Shown here: in pieces, positions 8,479 through 17,026 of the stretch
Layout of the letters: each line of letters begins with the position of its first letter
Position numbering within the stretch: the stretch's first letter is position 1
Assembly (NCBI GenBank): GCA_963740525.1
Contig: CAVUEG010000011.1
Coordinates: 138,243 to 202,242, forward strand
Direction: 5' to 3'
Source of the DNA: CAVUEG01 sp963740525
GTDB taxonomy: Bacteria; Actinomycetota; Actinomycetes; Propionibacteriales; Nocardioidaceae
Length of the DNA stretch: 64,000 nucleotides
Translations under genes and position numbers: made by a program
Notes under the pieces: model-generated
The model's input: only the letters and a program-made list of their open reading frames with translations
Databases searched by the model: none
What the model was told of the DNA's origin: nothing

Positions 8479-8535
8479 ACCATTTCCGGCGCCTTTGCCG
8501 ACCCTTCTCCGGCGCCTTCCGGCACACTCGGAGTC

Positions 8536-9132
8536 GTGCGCGTACTCAGGGTCGGACGGGCCGCCCTCCTTGCCGAGCTCGAGGACGAGGCCTCCGTCCG
8601 CGCGCTGCACGCCGACCGCCGTCGACCCACCCCGTGTCGCGACGTGGTGCCGGGTGCGCAGACGGTCCTCTTCGACGAGCCCGAGGACCTCGAGCGGCTC
8701 GAGCGGTGGCTCGGCGACTGGGTGCCGGGCGATGGTGTGGCGGGTCCCACCGGTGGGCTCGTCGAGGTGCCCACCTCCTACGACGGGCCGGACCTCGCGG
8801 AGGTGGCCCGGCTCTGGTCGATGACCGAGGCCGAGGTGGTCGCCACCCACACCGGGACCGAGTTCACGGTGGCCTTCTGCGGGTTCTCGCCCGGGTTCGC
8901 CTACTGCACCGGACTGCCGCGCGAGCTCGCGACGCCCCGGCAGGCGCGGCCGCGAGCCCGCGTCCCGGTCGGCTCGGTGGCGCTCGCCGGCCGGTACACC
9001 GGGGTCTACCCGACGGCCTCGCCCGGCGGCTGGCAGGTGGTCGGCCGGACGACGCTTGCGCTGTGGGACATCGACCGCGACCCGCCCGCGACCCTGGCAC
9101 CGGGCACCCGGGTCCGCTTCACGGAGGTCTGA
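8536..9132 (+). CDS. pxpB: 5-oxoprolinase subunit B (KipI family)
   Basis: A 198-aa protein that pairs with PxpC to form the ATP-using part of 5-oxoprolinase. It shows the family signatures VPTSYDGPDLAEVA, VAFCGFSPGFAYCTGLP, RVPVGSVALAGRYTGVYPTASPGGWQVVGRT and the terminal PGTRVRF. The start is GTG 8536, which follows a CACACT box by 7 bp. pxpC begins 1 bp after its stop, so the two are translationally linked. Confidence 0.92.
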   Translation: MRVLRVGRAALLAELEDEASVRALHADRRRPTPCRDVVPGAQTVLFDEPEDLERLERWLGDWVPGDGVAGPTGGLVEVPTSYDGPDLAEVARLWSMTEAEVVATHTGTEFTVAFCGFSPGFAYCTGLPRELATPRQARPRARVPVGSVALAGRYTGVYPTASPGGWQVVGRTTLALWDIDRDPPATLAPGTRVRFTEV

Positions 9133-9133
9133 G

Positions 9134-9999
9134 GTGAGCTCCCACCGCGCTCGCGCGCTCGAGGTCCTGGCGTCAGGGCCGCTGACGACCGTCCAGGACG
9201 GCGGTAGGCCCGGGTATGCCCACCTCGGCGTGCCCCGGTCCGGCTGGCTCGACCCGGTCTCCGCGGCGCTGGCCAACCGGCTGGTCGGCAACCCACCGGG
9301 CGCCGCGGTGCTCGAGACCACCCTGGGCGGCGTGGAGCTGCGTGTGCACGGCGCGATGACCTGCGCGGTGACCGGTGCCCGGGCGGTCGTGACGGAGTCC
9401 GGACACCAGGTGGCCTGGGGGGAGGCCGTCACGCTGCGGGACGGAGCCCGGCTCACGATCGGCCCGGCCGAGGCAGGACTGCGCAGCTACCTGGCGGTGG
9501 CCGGCGGCGTGGACGTGCCGCGGGTCCTCGGCTCGCGAGCCACCGACACCCTCTCCGGCCTCGGCCCACCGGTGCTCGCGGAGGGCACCGTCCTTCCGGT
9601 CGGCCGGCCCGCCGGCCCCCCTCGCCCGTCCGACGTCACCCGAGCGCCGTCGTACGCCGGTCCGCTGCGCGTCGTCCCGGGTCCACGGCAGGACTGGCTG
9701 GGAGCGGGGGTGGACGGACTGGCCGACCGCGAGTGGGCCGTCTCCCCGGACTCCAACCGGATCGGCCTCCGGCTGTCGGGCGCCCCGCTGTCCCGGAGCC
9801 GCGACGACGAGCTTCCCCCGAGGGCCTGGTGCTCGGAGCGGTCCAGGTGCCGCCGTCTGGCGAGCCGCTGATCTTCCTCGCCGACCATCCCACGACCGGC
9901 GGCTATCCCGTGGTCGGCGTACTCCTGGCCGAGGACCTGCCACGGTGCGCCCAGCTCCGACCCGGCGATCGGGTCCGCTTCACCGTGGCGGCGGGCTGA
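9134..9999 (+). CDS. pxpC: 5-oxoprolinase subunit C, broken by a one-base frameshift
   Basis: The biotin-dependent carboxylase-like/PxpC family is recognisable across the gene: GPLTTVQDGGRPGYAHLGVPRSGWLD, GNPPGAAVLETTLGG, RSYLAVAGGVDVP, SPDSNRIGLRLSG in frame 2, then EGLVLGAVQVPPSGEPLIFLADHPTTGGYPV in frame 1. The switch falls in a run of five C at 9815-9819; a sixth C would restore ...DDELPPEGLVLGAVQ... Without it the frame-2 product ends at 9871, about 45 residues short and with a wrong tail. The lesion is either a sequencing error in a homopolymer or a recent mutation that would inactivate 5-oxoprolinase. The 3' end overlaps convergent dinB by 20 bp. Confidence 0.85.
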
Positions 10000-11335
10000 C
10001 CCTGGTCAGCTCCGGGTCGTCTGAGGCGAACGTGCGCACGGGGCCGGGCGGGGTCTCGGCCGTCTCGAACCGCACGGTTACCTGACGCTTGCCCGATCCC
10101 CACACCCAGCCGCGTCCGTGCACGGCGTGCTCGACGTCGGTTCCCGGAGCCCACTGCACCCGGCGCAGCACGCGGGCCAGCGCCACGGCGTCCTCCTCGG
10201 CCCGGACACCGTCGGCCCCCTCCTCACCGTCTCCGGTCCCGATTCCGGTGCCCGTGTCAGCGGTGCCCTCGAAGAGGTCGTCCTGGATCCAGTCCGCGAG
10301 GCCGCTGACGCCCACCCCCAGCAGCCGCACCCCTGCGGAGGTGTCGACGTCGGTGAGCAGCGACCGGGCGATCCGTGTGACCACGCGTGGGTCGTCGGTC
10401 GGTGCCGGCAGGGTCGAGGAGCGGCTGTGGGTGCTGAAGTCGTGCAGCCGCACCTTGATCGTGACGGTGCGGCCGGACAGCCGTGCCTTGCGCAGCCGCT
10501 CGGCGACCGCGACGGCGTGGCGCTCGAGGAGCCCGGCCAGGAGTCGCGGGTCGACCAGATCGGTGTCGTAGGTGTCCTCGGCGCTGATCGACTTGGTCTC
10601 CCTCTCCGCCACCACCGCGCGGTCGTCGTCGGCGCGGGCCAGCCGGTAGAGACCTCGGCCGTGCGACTGGCCGACCAGTCGCACCAGCTCGTCCTCGCTG
10701 AGGGCCTCGAGGTCGGACACGGTGTGCACGCCGACGCGGCGCAGCCGCTCCTGCGTAGCCGGTCCCACCCCGGGGATCACCCCGACCTTCATCGGGCGGA
10801 GCAGGTCCTGCTCGGTGCCGGGAGCGACCACCACCAGCCCGTCGGGCTTGTCGAGGTCGCTGGCGATCTTCGCAAGGAGCTTCGAGGTGGCCACCCCCAC
10901 CGACCCGTCGAGGCCGCCCGTCACCTCCGTGACGTCGCGCTTGAGGGTCCTGGCGATCTCGGTGACCGCGTCGACGGAGAAGTCGTCGTAAGGGCCGAGC
11001 GCAAGGTCGACGAAGGCCTCGTCGAGCGAGAGCGGCTCGACGGCCGGGGACAGCGTGCGCAGGAGCGCCATCACGCGCTCGCTGGTCTCCCGGTAGGCAT
11101 GGAAGCGGCCGGTGAGGTAAGCCGCATGCGGGCACCGGGCCCGGGCCTCGCGCGTGGACATCGCGGAGTGCACGCCGAACGCCCGCGCCTCGTACGACGC
11201 GGTCGCCACGACCCCCCGGCCGCCGACCCCACCGACCACGACCGGCTTGCCCCGCAGCGACGGCTTGTCACGCTGCTCGACGGCGGCGAAGAACGCATCG
11301 AGGTCGACGTGGAGGATCGTCGGCTGGCTGCGCAC
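9980..11335 (-). CDS. dinB: DNA polymerase IV (Y-family)
   Basis: A 451-aa translesion polymerase. The catalytic palm has ILHVDLDAFFAAVEQRD (first carboxylates), GRGVVATASYEARAFGV, and the second acidic motif EPLSLDEAFVDL. A helix-hairpin-helix thumb (VGVIPGVGPATQERLRRVGVHTVSDL) and the little-finger domain (SISAEDTYDTD...) follow. The C-terminal ~100 residues, after GVGVSGLADW, are a Gly/Asp/Glu-rich linker and extra tail (VHGRGWVWGSGKRQVTVRFE) present in several actinobacterial DinB proteins. No obvious terminator separates it from the convergent pxpC. Confidence 0.93.
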   Translation of the reverse strand: MRSQPTILHVDLDAFFAAVEQRDKPSLRGKPVVVGGVGGRGVVATASYEARAFGVHSAMSTREARARCPHAAYLTGRFHAYRETSERVMALLRTLSPAVEPLSLDEAFVDLALGPYDDFSVDAVTEIARTLKRDVTEVTGGLDGSVGVATSKLLAKIASDLDKPDGLVVVAPGTEQDLLRPMKVGVIPGVGPATQERLRRVGVHTVSDLEALSEDELVRLVGQSHGRGLYRLARADDDRAVVAERETKSISAEDTYDTDLVDPRLLAGLLERHAVAVAERLRKARLSGRTVTIKVRLHDFSTHSRSSTLPAPTDDPRVVTRIARSLLTDVDTSAGVRLLGVGVSGLADWIQDDLFEGTADTGTGIGTGDGEEGADGVRAEEDAVALARVLRRVQWAPGTDVEHAVHGRGWVWGSGKRQVTVRFETAETPPGPVRTFASDDPELTRVSPPPR

Positions 11336-11448
11336 CCCGCCATCGTGACACGCCGGATTCGGTCCCCAGGGTCACGGCGCCCGGGAGTCGTGCACCGCCG
11401 GCCCGTCGACGGCTGACGAACGTCCTGGTCGCGGTCGAGCGTGGCCCC

Positions 11449-12432
11449 ATGACCTCACCAGTGACCCTCACCGCCCGCACTCCCGAAGACCTGCTCGCCG
11501 TTGTTCCGCATGTCCTCGGCTTCCACCCCGAGGACTCCCTCGTGCTGTTGACGTTCGGAGGAGCGGGGTCCGGGTTCCACGCCCGGGTCGACCTGCCGGA
11601 CGACGACATCGGCCGCTCGGAGGTGGCAGCGCTGTTGCGCGACGCGTGTGCCCGCAACGCGGTCGACCGGTGCGCTGTCGTCGCGTACGCCGACGACCAC
11701 GAGCAGGCGCTCGCGGCGTCCGAGGCGGTCCGCGTGTGCCTCGCCGTCGGCTCGATCGAGGTGCTCGGCTGTTTCCGCGCTGACGGTCGTCACTGGTTCC
11801 CGCTGGACCCGTTCGCCGACCTGGACCGGGTGACGGGCACGGCGTACGACCTCGCCAGCCACCCGTTCACCGCAGAGTCGGTGTTCCACGGGCGGGTGGT
11901 GCTCGGTGACCGGGAGTCCCTCGTCGCCTCGTTCGCCCCGGCCGAGGAGTCCGAGCGGGACCGGGTCCGCCGCGAGGCCGACCGGTTCGCGACCCGGCTG
12001 CTCGAGGGTTCCGGGGACGACCCGGCCGGCGTCAACGACCGGATCTGCGAGGAGGCCAGGTGGGTCGCTGAGTGTGTCCGGGCGTGGGTCGAGCGTCCTC
12101 GGCCGCTGTCGACCGCCGAGACCGCGCGGCTGGCGGTGCTCGTGAGCATGGTCCCGGTCCGCGACGAGGCCTGGGCCGCGATCGCCCAGGAGACCGCGCG
12201 ACGCCACTTCGACCTCTGGCGGGAGGTGCTGCGCCGAGTCCCCGACGAGCTCGTCCCGGCGCCGGCGGCACTGGCCGGGTTCGCCGCGTGGCTGGCCGGG
12301 GACGGTGCCATGGCCTGGTGTGCGATCGACCGGTGCCAGGCGGTCGACCCGGCCTACTCCATGGGTCGCCTGGTCGCCGAGGCCCTGACCCGCGCGCTGC
12401 CCCCGAGCACCTGGCGGCCCTTCTCCGACTAG
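11449..12432 (+). CDS. DUF4192 domain-containing protein
   Basis: A 327-aa soluble protein of the actinobacterial DUF4192 family, recognised from the opening PEDLLAVVPHVLGFHPEDSLVLLTF, the segment AVVAYADDHEQALAASEAVR, and the C-terminal PPAPAALAGFAAWLAGDGAMAWCAIDRC-type helical region. The function is unknown. It begins 113 bp after the divergent dinB start. The following gene starts 32 bp downstream in the same direction, apparently with its own TAGTCT box. Confidence 0.88.
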   Translation: MTSPVTLTARTPEDLLAVVPHVLGFHPEDSLVLLTFGGAGSGFHARVDLPDDDIGRSEVAALLRDACARNAVDRCAVVAYADDHEQALAASEAVRVCLAVGSIEVLGCFRADGRHWFPLDPFADLDRVTGTAYDLASHPFTAESVFHGRVVLGDRESLVASFAPAEESERDRVRREADRFATRLLEGSGDDPAGVNDRICEEARWVAECVRAWVERPRPLSTAETARLAVLVSMVPVRDEAWAAIAQETARRHFDLWREVLRRVPDELVPAPAALAGFAAWLAGDGAMAWCAIDRCQAVDPAYSMGRLVAEALTRALPPSTWRPFSD

Positions 12433-12464
12433 TCGGTTCGGCGGTGGCCCCCTAGTCTTCGTGC

Positions 12465-13936
12465 ATGGGTGCTGAGGTCGAGCAGCAGGAGTTCACCCGC
12501 GCGGACCGGACGCGGTACCGCGCGAAGGTGCGCCAGTGTCTGGACGTGTTCGCGCGGATGCTGCGTGAGTCCGCGTTCGACACCGACGACCCGATGACGG
12601 GTCTGGAGATCGAGCTGAACCTCGTCGACGGCGAGGGAGACCCGGCGCTGAAGAACGCCGAGGCACTCGAGAAGATCGCCGACCCGGACTTCCAGACCGA
12701 GCTCGGGCAGTTCAACCTCGAGATCAACGTGCCGCCGCGCCGTCTCGGCGGGGGTGGCATCGCCGCCTTCGAGAACGGCCTGCGTGACAGCCTCAACGAC
12801 GCCGAGGCCAAGGCCAACGAGGTGGACGCCCACCTGGTGATGATCGGGATCCTGCCGACGCTCTCCGAGGGGCACATGGGAGCGAGCAGTCTCAGCAGCA
12901 ACCCCCGGTACCGCCTCCTCAGTGACCAGATCCTGGCTGCCCGCGGCGAGGATCTCGCGATCGACATCACCGGGGTCGAGCGGTTGCGGACGACCTCGGA
13001 GTCGATCGTCCCGGAGGCTGCGTGCACCAGCACGCAGCTGCACATCCAGGTGAGCCCGGAGCAGTTCCCGGAGTACTGGAACGCCTCCCAGGCCGTTCGT
13101 CGGTGCAGCTCGCACTCGGCGCCAACAGCCCGTTCCTGCTCGGCCGCGAGCTGTGGCGCGAGACCAGGATCCCGCTGTTCGAACAGGCCACGGACACCCG
13201 CAGCGACGAGCTGCGGGCTCAAGGGGTGCGTCCCCGGGTGTGGTTCGGCGAGCGGTGGATCAACTCGATCTTCGACCTGTTCGAGGAGAACTTCCGCTAC
13301 TTCCCCGCGCTCTTGCCGATCACCGAGGACGAGGACCCGCTGGAGGCGCTGGAGTCGGGGCGGACTCCGGAGCTGGCCGAGCTACGTCTGCACAACGGGA
13401 CGATCTACCGCTGGAACCGTCCGGTGTACGACGTCTTCGAGGGCAGCCCGCACCTGCGGGTCGAGAACCGGGTCCTGGCGGCCGGCCCCACGGTGCTCGA
13501 CACGATGGCGAACGCCGCCTTCTACTTCGGGCTCGTCCGAGCCCTGGCCGAGCACGCCCGCCCCCTGTGGTCGCAGATGTCGTTCAGCGCCGCCGAGGAG
13601 AACTTCCAGGTCGCGGCGCAGCAGGGGATCGGTGCGCAGGTCTACTGGCCGGGTCTGGGCGAGGTGCGCGCCACCGAGCTGACCGTGCGCCGCCTGCTGC
13701 CGATGGCGCACTCCGGACTGAAGGCGTGGGGTGTCGACGCGGAGGACCGGGACCGGCTGCTCGGCGTGATCGAGCAGCGCTGCCTGAAGGGGCAGAACGG
13801 CGCGAGCTGGTTCGCGGGCCGCTTCCACGAGCGGATGGACCGCGGTTCACCCGATCGTGCCGACGTGCTCCGCGCGACGCTGCAGGAGTACCGCGAGCGC
13901 ATGCACACCAACGAGCCCGTGCACACCTGGGACTAG
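12465..13936 (+). CDS. Glutamate-cysteine ligase family protein, broken by a one-base frameshift
   Basis: Read with one restored base, this gives a 490-aa protein of the carboxylate-amine/glutamate-cysteine ligase family: TGLEIELNLVDGEGDPALKN (active-site EIE motif), QFNLEINVPPR, STQLHIQV, LALGANSPFLLGREL, RLHNGTIYRWNRPVYD, HLRVENRVLAAGPT. Frame 0 runs from ATG 12465 to ...YWNASQAV; the homologous reading resumes in frame 2 at SSVQLALGANSP. The missing base is at about 13095-13097. Either half alone would lack part of the active site. The natural product is uncertain, since actinobacteria mostly make mycothiol. TAGTCT lies 6 bp before the ATG. Confidence 0.85.
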
Positions 13937-14367
13937 GCGGCGCTGCCCCGCGTTCGCGGCCGCTTCCAGACCTGGCTGCGCCCGGTGAGCACCTCGAGCC
14001 ACCCGGTACGCGTCACCACGTGGAAGCCGGCGAGCTCCCAGCCGAGCTGGGCGAACGCCTGACGGGTGGCTGCCAGCCAGCAGGCATCTAGATCGTGCAG
14101 GACCGGGACCCCGGGCCGCGAGAGCCACACCAGAGGTTGCGACGTCGTGTCGCAGGCAGCCAGCAGCCGGTCGACGACCTCCGTGCGGAGACCGGCGTCG
14201 AGACCGGGGACGTCGGTGAAGGAGAAGCGTCTGCCTGCGGGGTGTCCGGCATGCACCACGACCGGGAAGTTGCGATGAGGCTGCGCGGCGCGGAACCTGC
14301 GCACCTCGTCTCGCCACAGGGTCGCCCGGGCCTCGGCAGGGGGAGTGGCGGGGTCGACGATGTCCAT
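13933..14367 (-). CDS. Conserved-looking protein of unknown function
   Basis: A 144-aa protein beginning MDIVDPATPPAEARATLWRD. It contains FPVVVHAGHPAGRRFSFTDVPGLD, PLVWLSRPGVPVLHDLDACWL and a C-terminal GRSQVWKRPRTR. It looks like a compact soluble alpha/beta domain with no signal peptide or membrane segment. I do not recognise a family. The stop overlaps the end of the convergent glutamate-cysteine-ligase-family gene by 4 bp, and the upstream flank (145 bp) is shared with the universal stress protein gene. Confidence 0.65.
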   Translation of the reverse strand: MDIVDPATPPAEARATLWRDEVRRFRAAQPHRNFPVVVHAGHPAGRRFSFTDVPGLDAGLRTEVVDRLLAACDTTSQPLVWLSRPGVPVLHDLDACWLAATRQAFAQLGWELAGFHVVTRTGWLEVLTGRSQVWKRPRTRGSAA

Positions 14368-14511
14368 ACCGCCAGCCTCTCCCGAGGAGTGCCGGAGGGC
14401 TTCGCGCCGTCCACAGGCTGCCGCTCCGGCCGGGTTTCGGTTACGTTCGACACAGCGCTCACCGCGCTTACCCGTCGGGCTCCCCGTCCGACGCGTTACA
14501 GGGAGGTGTAG

Positions 14512-14910
14512 ATGACCACCATCGTGGTCGGGTACGTACCCAAGCCCGAGGGCCACGCGGCCGTGGCCGCAGCCGTCGAGCAGGCGAAGCTGCGGGGGAG
14601 CCGCGTGATCGTGGTCAACTCTCATCGCGGAGGCGGAGACTTCGACGAGGTCAAGGCGGTGAAGTCCCAGTCCGAGATGGAGGCGCTCTCCGCCCAGATG
14701 GCCGAGGCCGGCGTCGAGTACGAGGTGCACCAGTTCGTCCGAGGCAAGGATCCCGCAGAGGACCTGATCTCGATCGCGGTCGACAGCCAGGCGGATCTGA
14801 TCGTGATCGGCCTGCGTCGCCGCACCCCGGTGGGCAAGCTGATCCTGGGCAGCAACGCCCAGCAGATCCTGCTGGACGCCCCCTGCCCGGTGCTGGCAGT
14901 CAAGGCCTGA
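14512..14910 (+). CDS. Universal stress protein (UspA family)
   Basis: A 132-aa single-domain UspA protein starting TIVVGYVPKPEG. The C-terminal DLIVIGLRRRTPVGKLILGSNAQQILLDAPCPVLAV contains the ATP-binding glycine pattern (G-x2-... G-x9-GS) in a slightly divergent form, with RRRTPVGKLILGS in place of the usual HG...LLGS. It has a clear ribosome-binding site, GGGAGGTG, ending 4-5 bp before the ATG. Such proteins are usually induced in hypoxia, stationary phase or stress. Confidence 0.88.
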   Translation: MTTIVVGYVPKPEGHAAVAAAVEQAKLRGSRVIVVNSHRGGGDFDEVKAVKSQSEMEALSAQMAEAGVEYEVHQFVRGKDPAEDLISIAVDSQADLIVIGLRRRTPVGKLILGSNAQQILLDAPCPVLAVKA

Positions 14911-14966
14911 TTCTCCGGGTCCATCGGCCGTGGACGCGGCGCAGTGCCGGCTGTCACCGTTGACGC

Positions 14967-16337
14967 GTGACACGCATGCTCGACGCCGACTACCTCGTGG
15001 TGGGGGCCGGCGCCGCCGGGATGGCCTTCGCCGACTCCGTTCTCGACCACGCGGACGTCCGTGTGGCTCTCGTCGACCGTCGCCACGGCAGCGGCGGGCA
15101 CTGGCTCGAGGCCTACCCGTTCGTCCGGCTGCACCAGGCCTCTGCCTTCTACGGCGTCGCCTCGACACTGCTGGGTGGAGGGCGGCTGCAGCAGCAGGGT
15201 CCTGAGCAGGGGTTGCAGGAACGGGCCACCCAGCCGGAGATCTGCGCCTACTTCGCCCGGATCCTGGATGTGATGGTGGAGTCGGGACGGGTCGACTTCC
15301 TGCCCAACAGCGAGTACGTCGGCGACCGCACCGTCGTGTCGCGCATCTCGGGCGAGCGGTTCGACGTGCCCGAGCGGTGCCGGATCGTCGACGCCCGCTA
15401 CCTGGCCCCTGGGATCCCTGCCGAGACCCCGCCACCCTTCGAGGTCGCCGAAGGCGCCCGGGTGGTACCGGTCAACGACCTCGTCCTGCTGGACGACGCC
15501 CCGAGCCAGTTCGTCGTGGCCGGGTCGGGAAAGACCGCGACTGACGCCTGCATCTGGCTGCTCTCACGCGGCGTCGACCCGGATGCGATCTGCTGGGTGC
15601 GACCCCGTGACCCGTGGATGCTGAACCGGGCCGTCGTCCAGCCTGACCCCGCGATCTTCCTCGGCATGGCCGCCGACACCATGCAGGCGGCAGCCGACGC
15701 ACGCTCGCTCGACGAGCTGTTCCTCCGGCTCGAGGACGCCGGCATCATGCTGCGCGTCGACCGCACGGTTCTGCCGACGATGGCCAAGACGCCGACCCTC
15801 GCGATGTGGGAGCTGGAGCACCTGCGCACGCTCGAGAACGTCGTACGACGAGGACACATCGCAGCTGTGGAGCGCGGTCGGCTCGGGTTCACCGGCGGTT
15901 CGCTCGCCGTGGCCGACGACGCCCTGGTCGTGCACTGCGCCGCCGACGGGCTCAAGTACCCGCCCCTGGTGCCGGTCTGGGGACCGGAGGCGATCACCCT
16001 GCAGCCGATCCGGGCCGGCTTCCCCTGCTTCGGGGCGGCACTGGTCGGGTACGTCGAGGCGACCCGCGAGGACGACGGCGAGAAGAACCGGCTGTGCCCG
16101 CCCTCGCCGTACGGCGACTCGATGACTGCCTGGGCGCGGATGAACGTCCTCGGCACCCGCGCCGCGATGTCGTTCTCGGCCGAGCCGGACATCAAGGAGT
16201 GGGCAGACCGGGTGGCGCTGAACCCGGCGCGGATTCCGCCCGGGCACCCAGGCTCCCCGGCACTGGACGACGCCCGCGAGCGGCTGGCGGCTCACACGCG
16301 TCCCGGCCTGGCCCGGCTCGCCGAGCTGATGCTTTGA
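14967..16337 (+). CDS. FAD/NAD(P)-binding oxidoreductase-like protein
   Basis: A 456-aa flavoprotein. The N-terminal Rossmann motif is ADYLVVGAGAAGMAFADSVLD followed by an acidic/basic strand end (ALVDRRHGSGGHW). A second nucleotide-binding segment is QFVVAGSGKTATDACIWL around residue 180, as in flavin monooxygenases. The remaining sequence (PFVRLHQASAFYGV, PDPAIFLG, ALVGYVEA) does not identify a substrate. GTG 14967 is taken as start; ATG 14976 three codons in is equally possible. The next gene follows after only 4 bp. Confidence 0.78.
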   Translation: MTRMLDADYLVVGAGAAGMAFADSVLDHADVRVALVDRRHGSGGHWLEAYPFVRLHQASAFYGVASTLLGGGRLQQQGPEQGLQERATQPEICAYFARILDVMVESGRVDFLPNSEYVGDRTVVSRISGERFDVPERCRIVDARYLAPGIPAETPPPFEVAEGARVVPVNDLVLLDDAPSQFVVAGSGKTATDACIWLLSRGVDPDAICWVRPRDPWMLNRAVVQPDPAIFLGMAADTMQAAADARSLDELFLRLEDAGIMLRVDRTVLPTMAKTPTLAMWELEHLRTLENVVRRGHIAAVERGRLGFTGGSLAVADDALVVHCAADGLKYPPLVPVWGPEAITLQPIRAGFPCFGAALVGYVEATREDDGEKNRLCPPSPYGDSMTAWARMNVLGTRAAMSFSAEPDIKEWADRVALNPARIPPGHPGSPALDDARERLAAHTRPGLARLAELML

Positions 16338-16341
16338 GAGA

Positions 16342-16914
16342 ATGATCCGCATGGGCTTCCATCTCACGGGCGACCCCGCCGCCGACCAGGTCCTCACCGA
16401 CGACCCGTTCGCGCTGCTCTGCGGGATGCTGCTGGACCAGCAGTTCCCCATGGAGCGCGCGTTCGCGGGGCCGGCGAAGATCCTCGAGCGCTTCGGCACC
16501 CTCGACCCGGTCGCGGTCGCCGAGGCAGACCCCGAGGAGTTCGCCGCGGTCTGCGCCACCCCGCCGGCGGTGCACCGCTTCCCGGGCTCGATGGCCAAGC
16601 GGCTCCAGGCTCTCGCCGCCCAGGTGGTCGCCGAGTACGACGCGGACACCTCTCGGATCTGGACCACCGCGACCACAGGTCAGGAGCTCGTACGACGGAT
16701 CCAGGCGCTGCCCGGCTTCGGAAGGCAGAAGGCCCAGATCTTCACAGCGCTGCTGGCCAAGCAGGCCGGTGTCGCCCCCGACGGATGGCAGGAGGCGGTC
16801 GGCGACTACGCCGATCCCGAGGGCTTCCGCTCGATCGCTGATGTGCGTGACCAGGCGTCGCTGGAGCGCGTGCGCGCGTTCAAGAAGGAGAAGAAGGCGG
16901 CCGCACGCGGCTGA
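16342..16914 (+). CDS. HhH-GPD-type base-excision DNA repair protein
   Basis: A 190-aa protein with the helix-hairpin-helix of the DNA glycosylase superfamily: ELVRRIQALPGFGRQKAQIFTALLA, preceded by LLCGMLLDQQFPMERAFAGP, the substrate-pocket helix region. It lacks the C-terminal iron-sulfur cysteines of Nth/MutY, so it belongs to the short actinobacterial HhH-GPD group whose substrate is not established. The tail is lysine-rich (KKEKKAAARG). It is coupled to the flavoprotein gene 4 bp upstream. An in-frame ATG at 16351 is an alternative start. Confidence 0.8.
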   Translation: MIRMGFHLTGDPAADQVLTDDPFALLCGMLLDQQFPMERAFAGPAKILERFGTLDPVAVAEADPEEFAAVCATPPAVHRFPGSMAKRLQALAAQVVAEYDADTSRIWTTATTGQELVRRIQALPGFGRQKAQIFTALLAKQAGVAPDGWQEAVGDYADPEGFRSIADVRDQASLERVRAFKKEKKAAARG

Positions 16915-16930
16915 GTCCGGGGGCGGTGGC

Positions 16931-16958
16931 TTGTCCTGCCGTGCTGGCGTGTCAGAAT
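16931..16958 (+). promoter_or_regulatory. Candidate rpoD promoter
   Basis: TTGTCC at 16931 is followed after about 16-17 bp by CAGAAT (ending near 16958), with the rpoD start at 17027. A second TTGACG lies at 16972-16977 without an obvious -10. Sequence match only. Confidence 0.3.
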
Positions 16959-17026
16959 GACCCTGCGGCTCTTGACGTGAACGGGCTTTGCCGCGCCCGA
17001 CATCCGTTTTGTGCGAGAGGTAGTAC

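Larger units (their letters stand above)
8145..8535. other. 391-bp intergenic region between pxpA and pxpB
   Basis: No convincing conserved gene is visible. It contains a possible promoter (8265-8293), a sequence ccctTGCGG with a nearly complementary copy about 40 bp downstream (8262-8272 against 8305-8316), a GGGAGG followed by an ATG at 8330 that opens a frame with no recognisable homology, and a strong perfect hairpin at 8442-8478. A CACACT box at 8523-8528, 7 bp before the GTG of pxpB, suggests pxpB has its own leaderless promoter. Together these could be a small RNA or a degenerated gene. Confidence 0.5.

Noticed and set aside
8330..8824. A 164-codon open frame starting METEGPHGG
   Set aside because: It runs into pxpB in another frame and the product is low-complexity after ~40 codons; kept only as a remark in the gap description.
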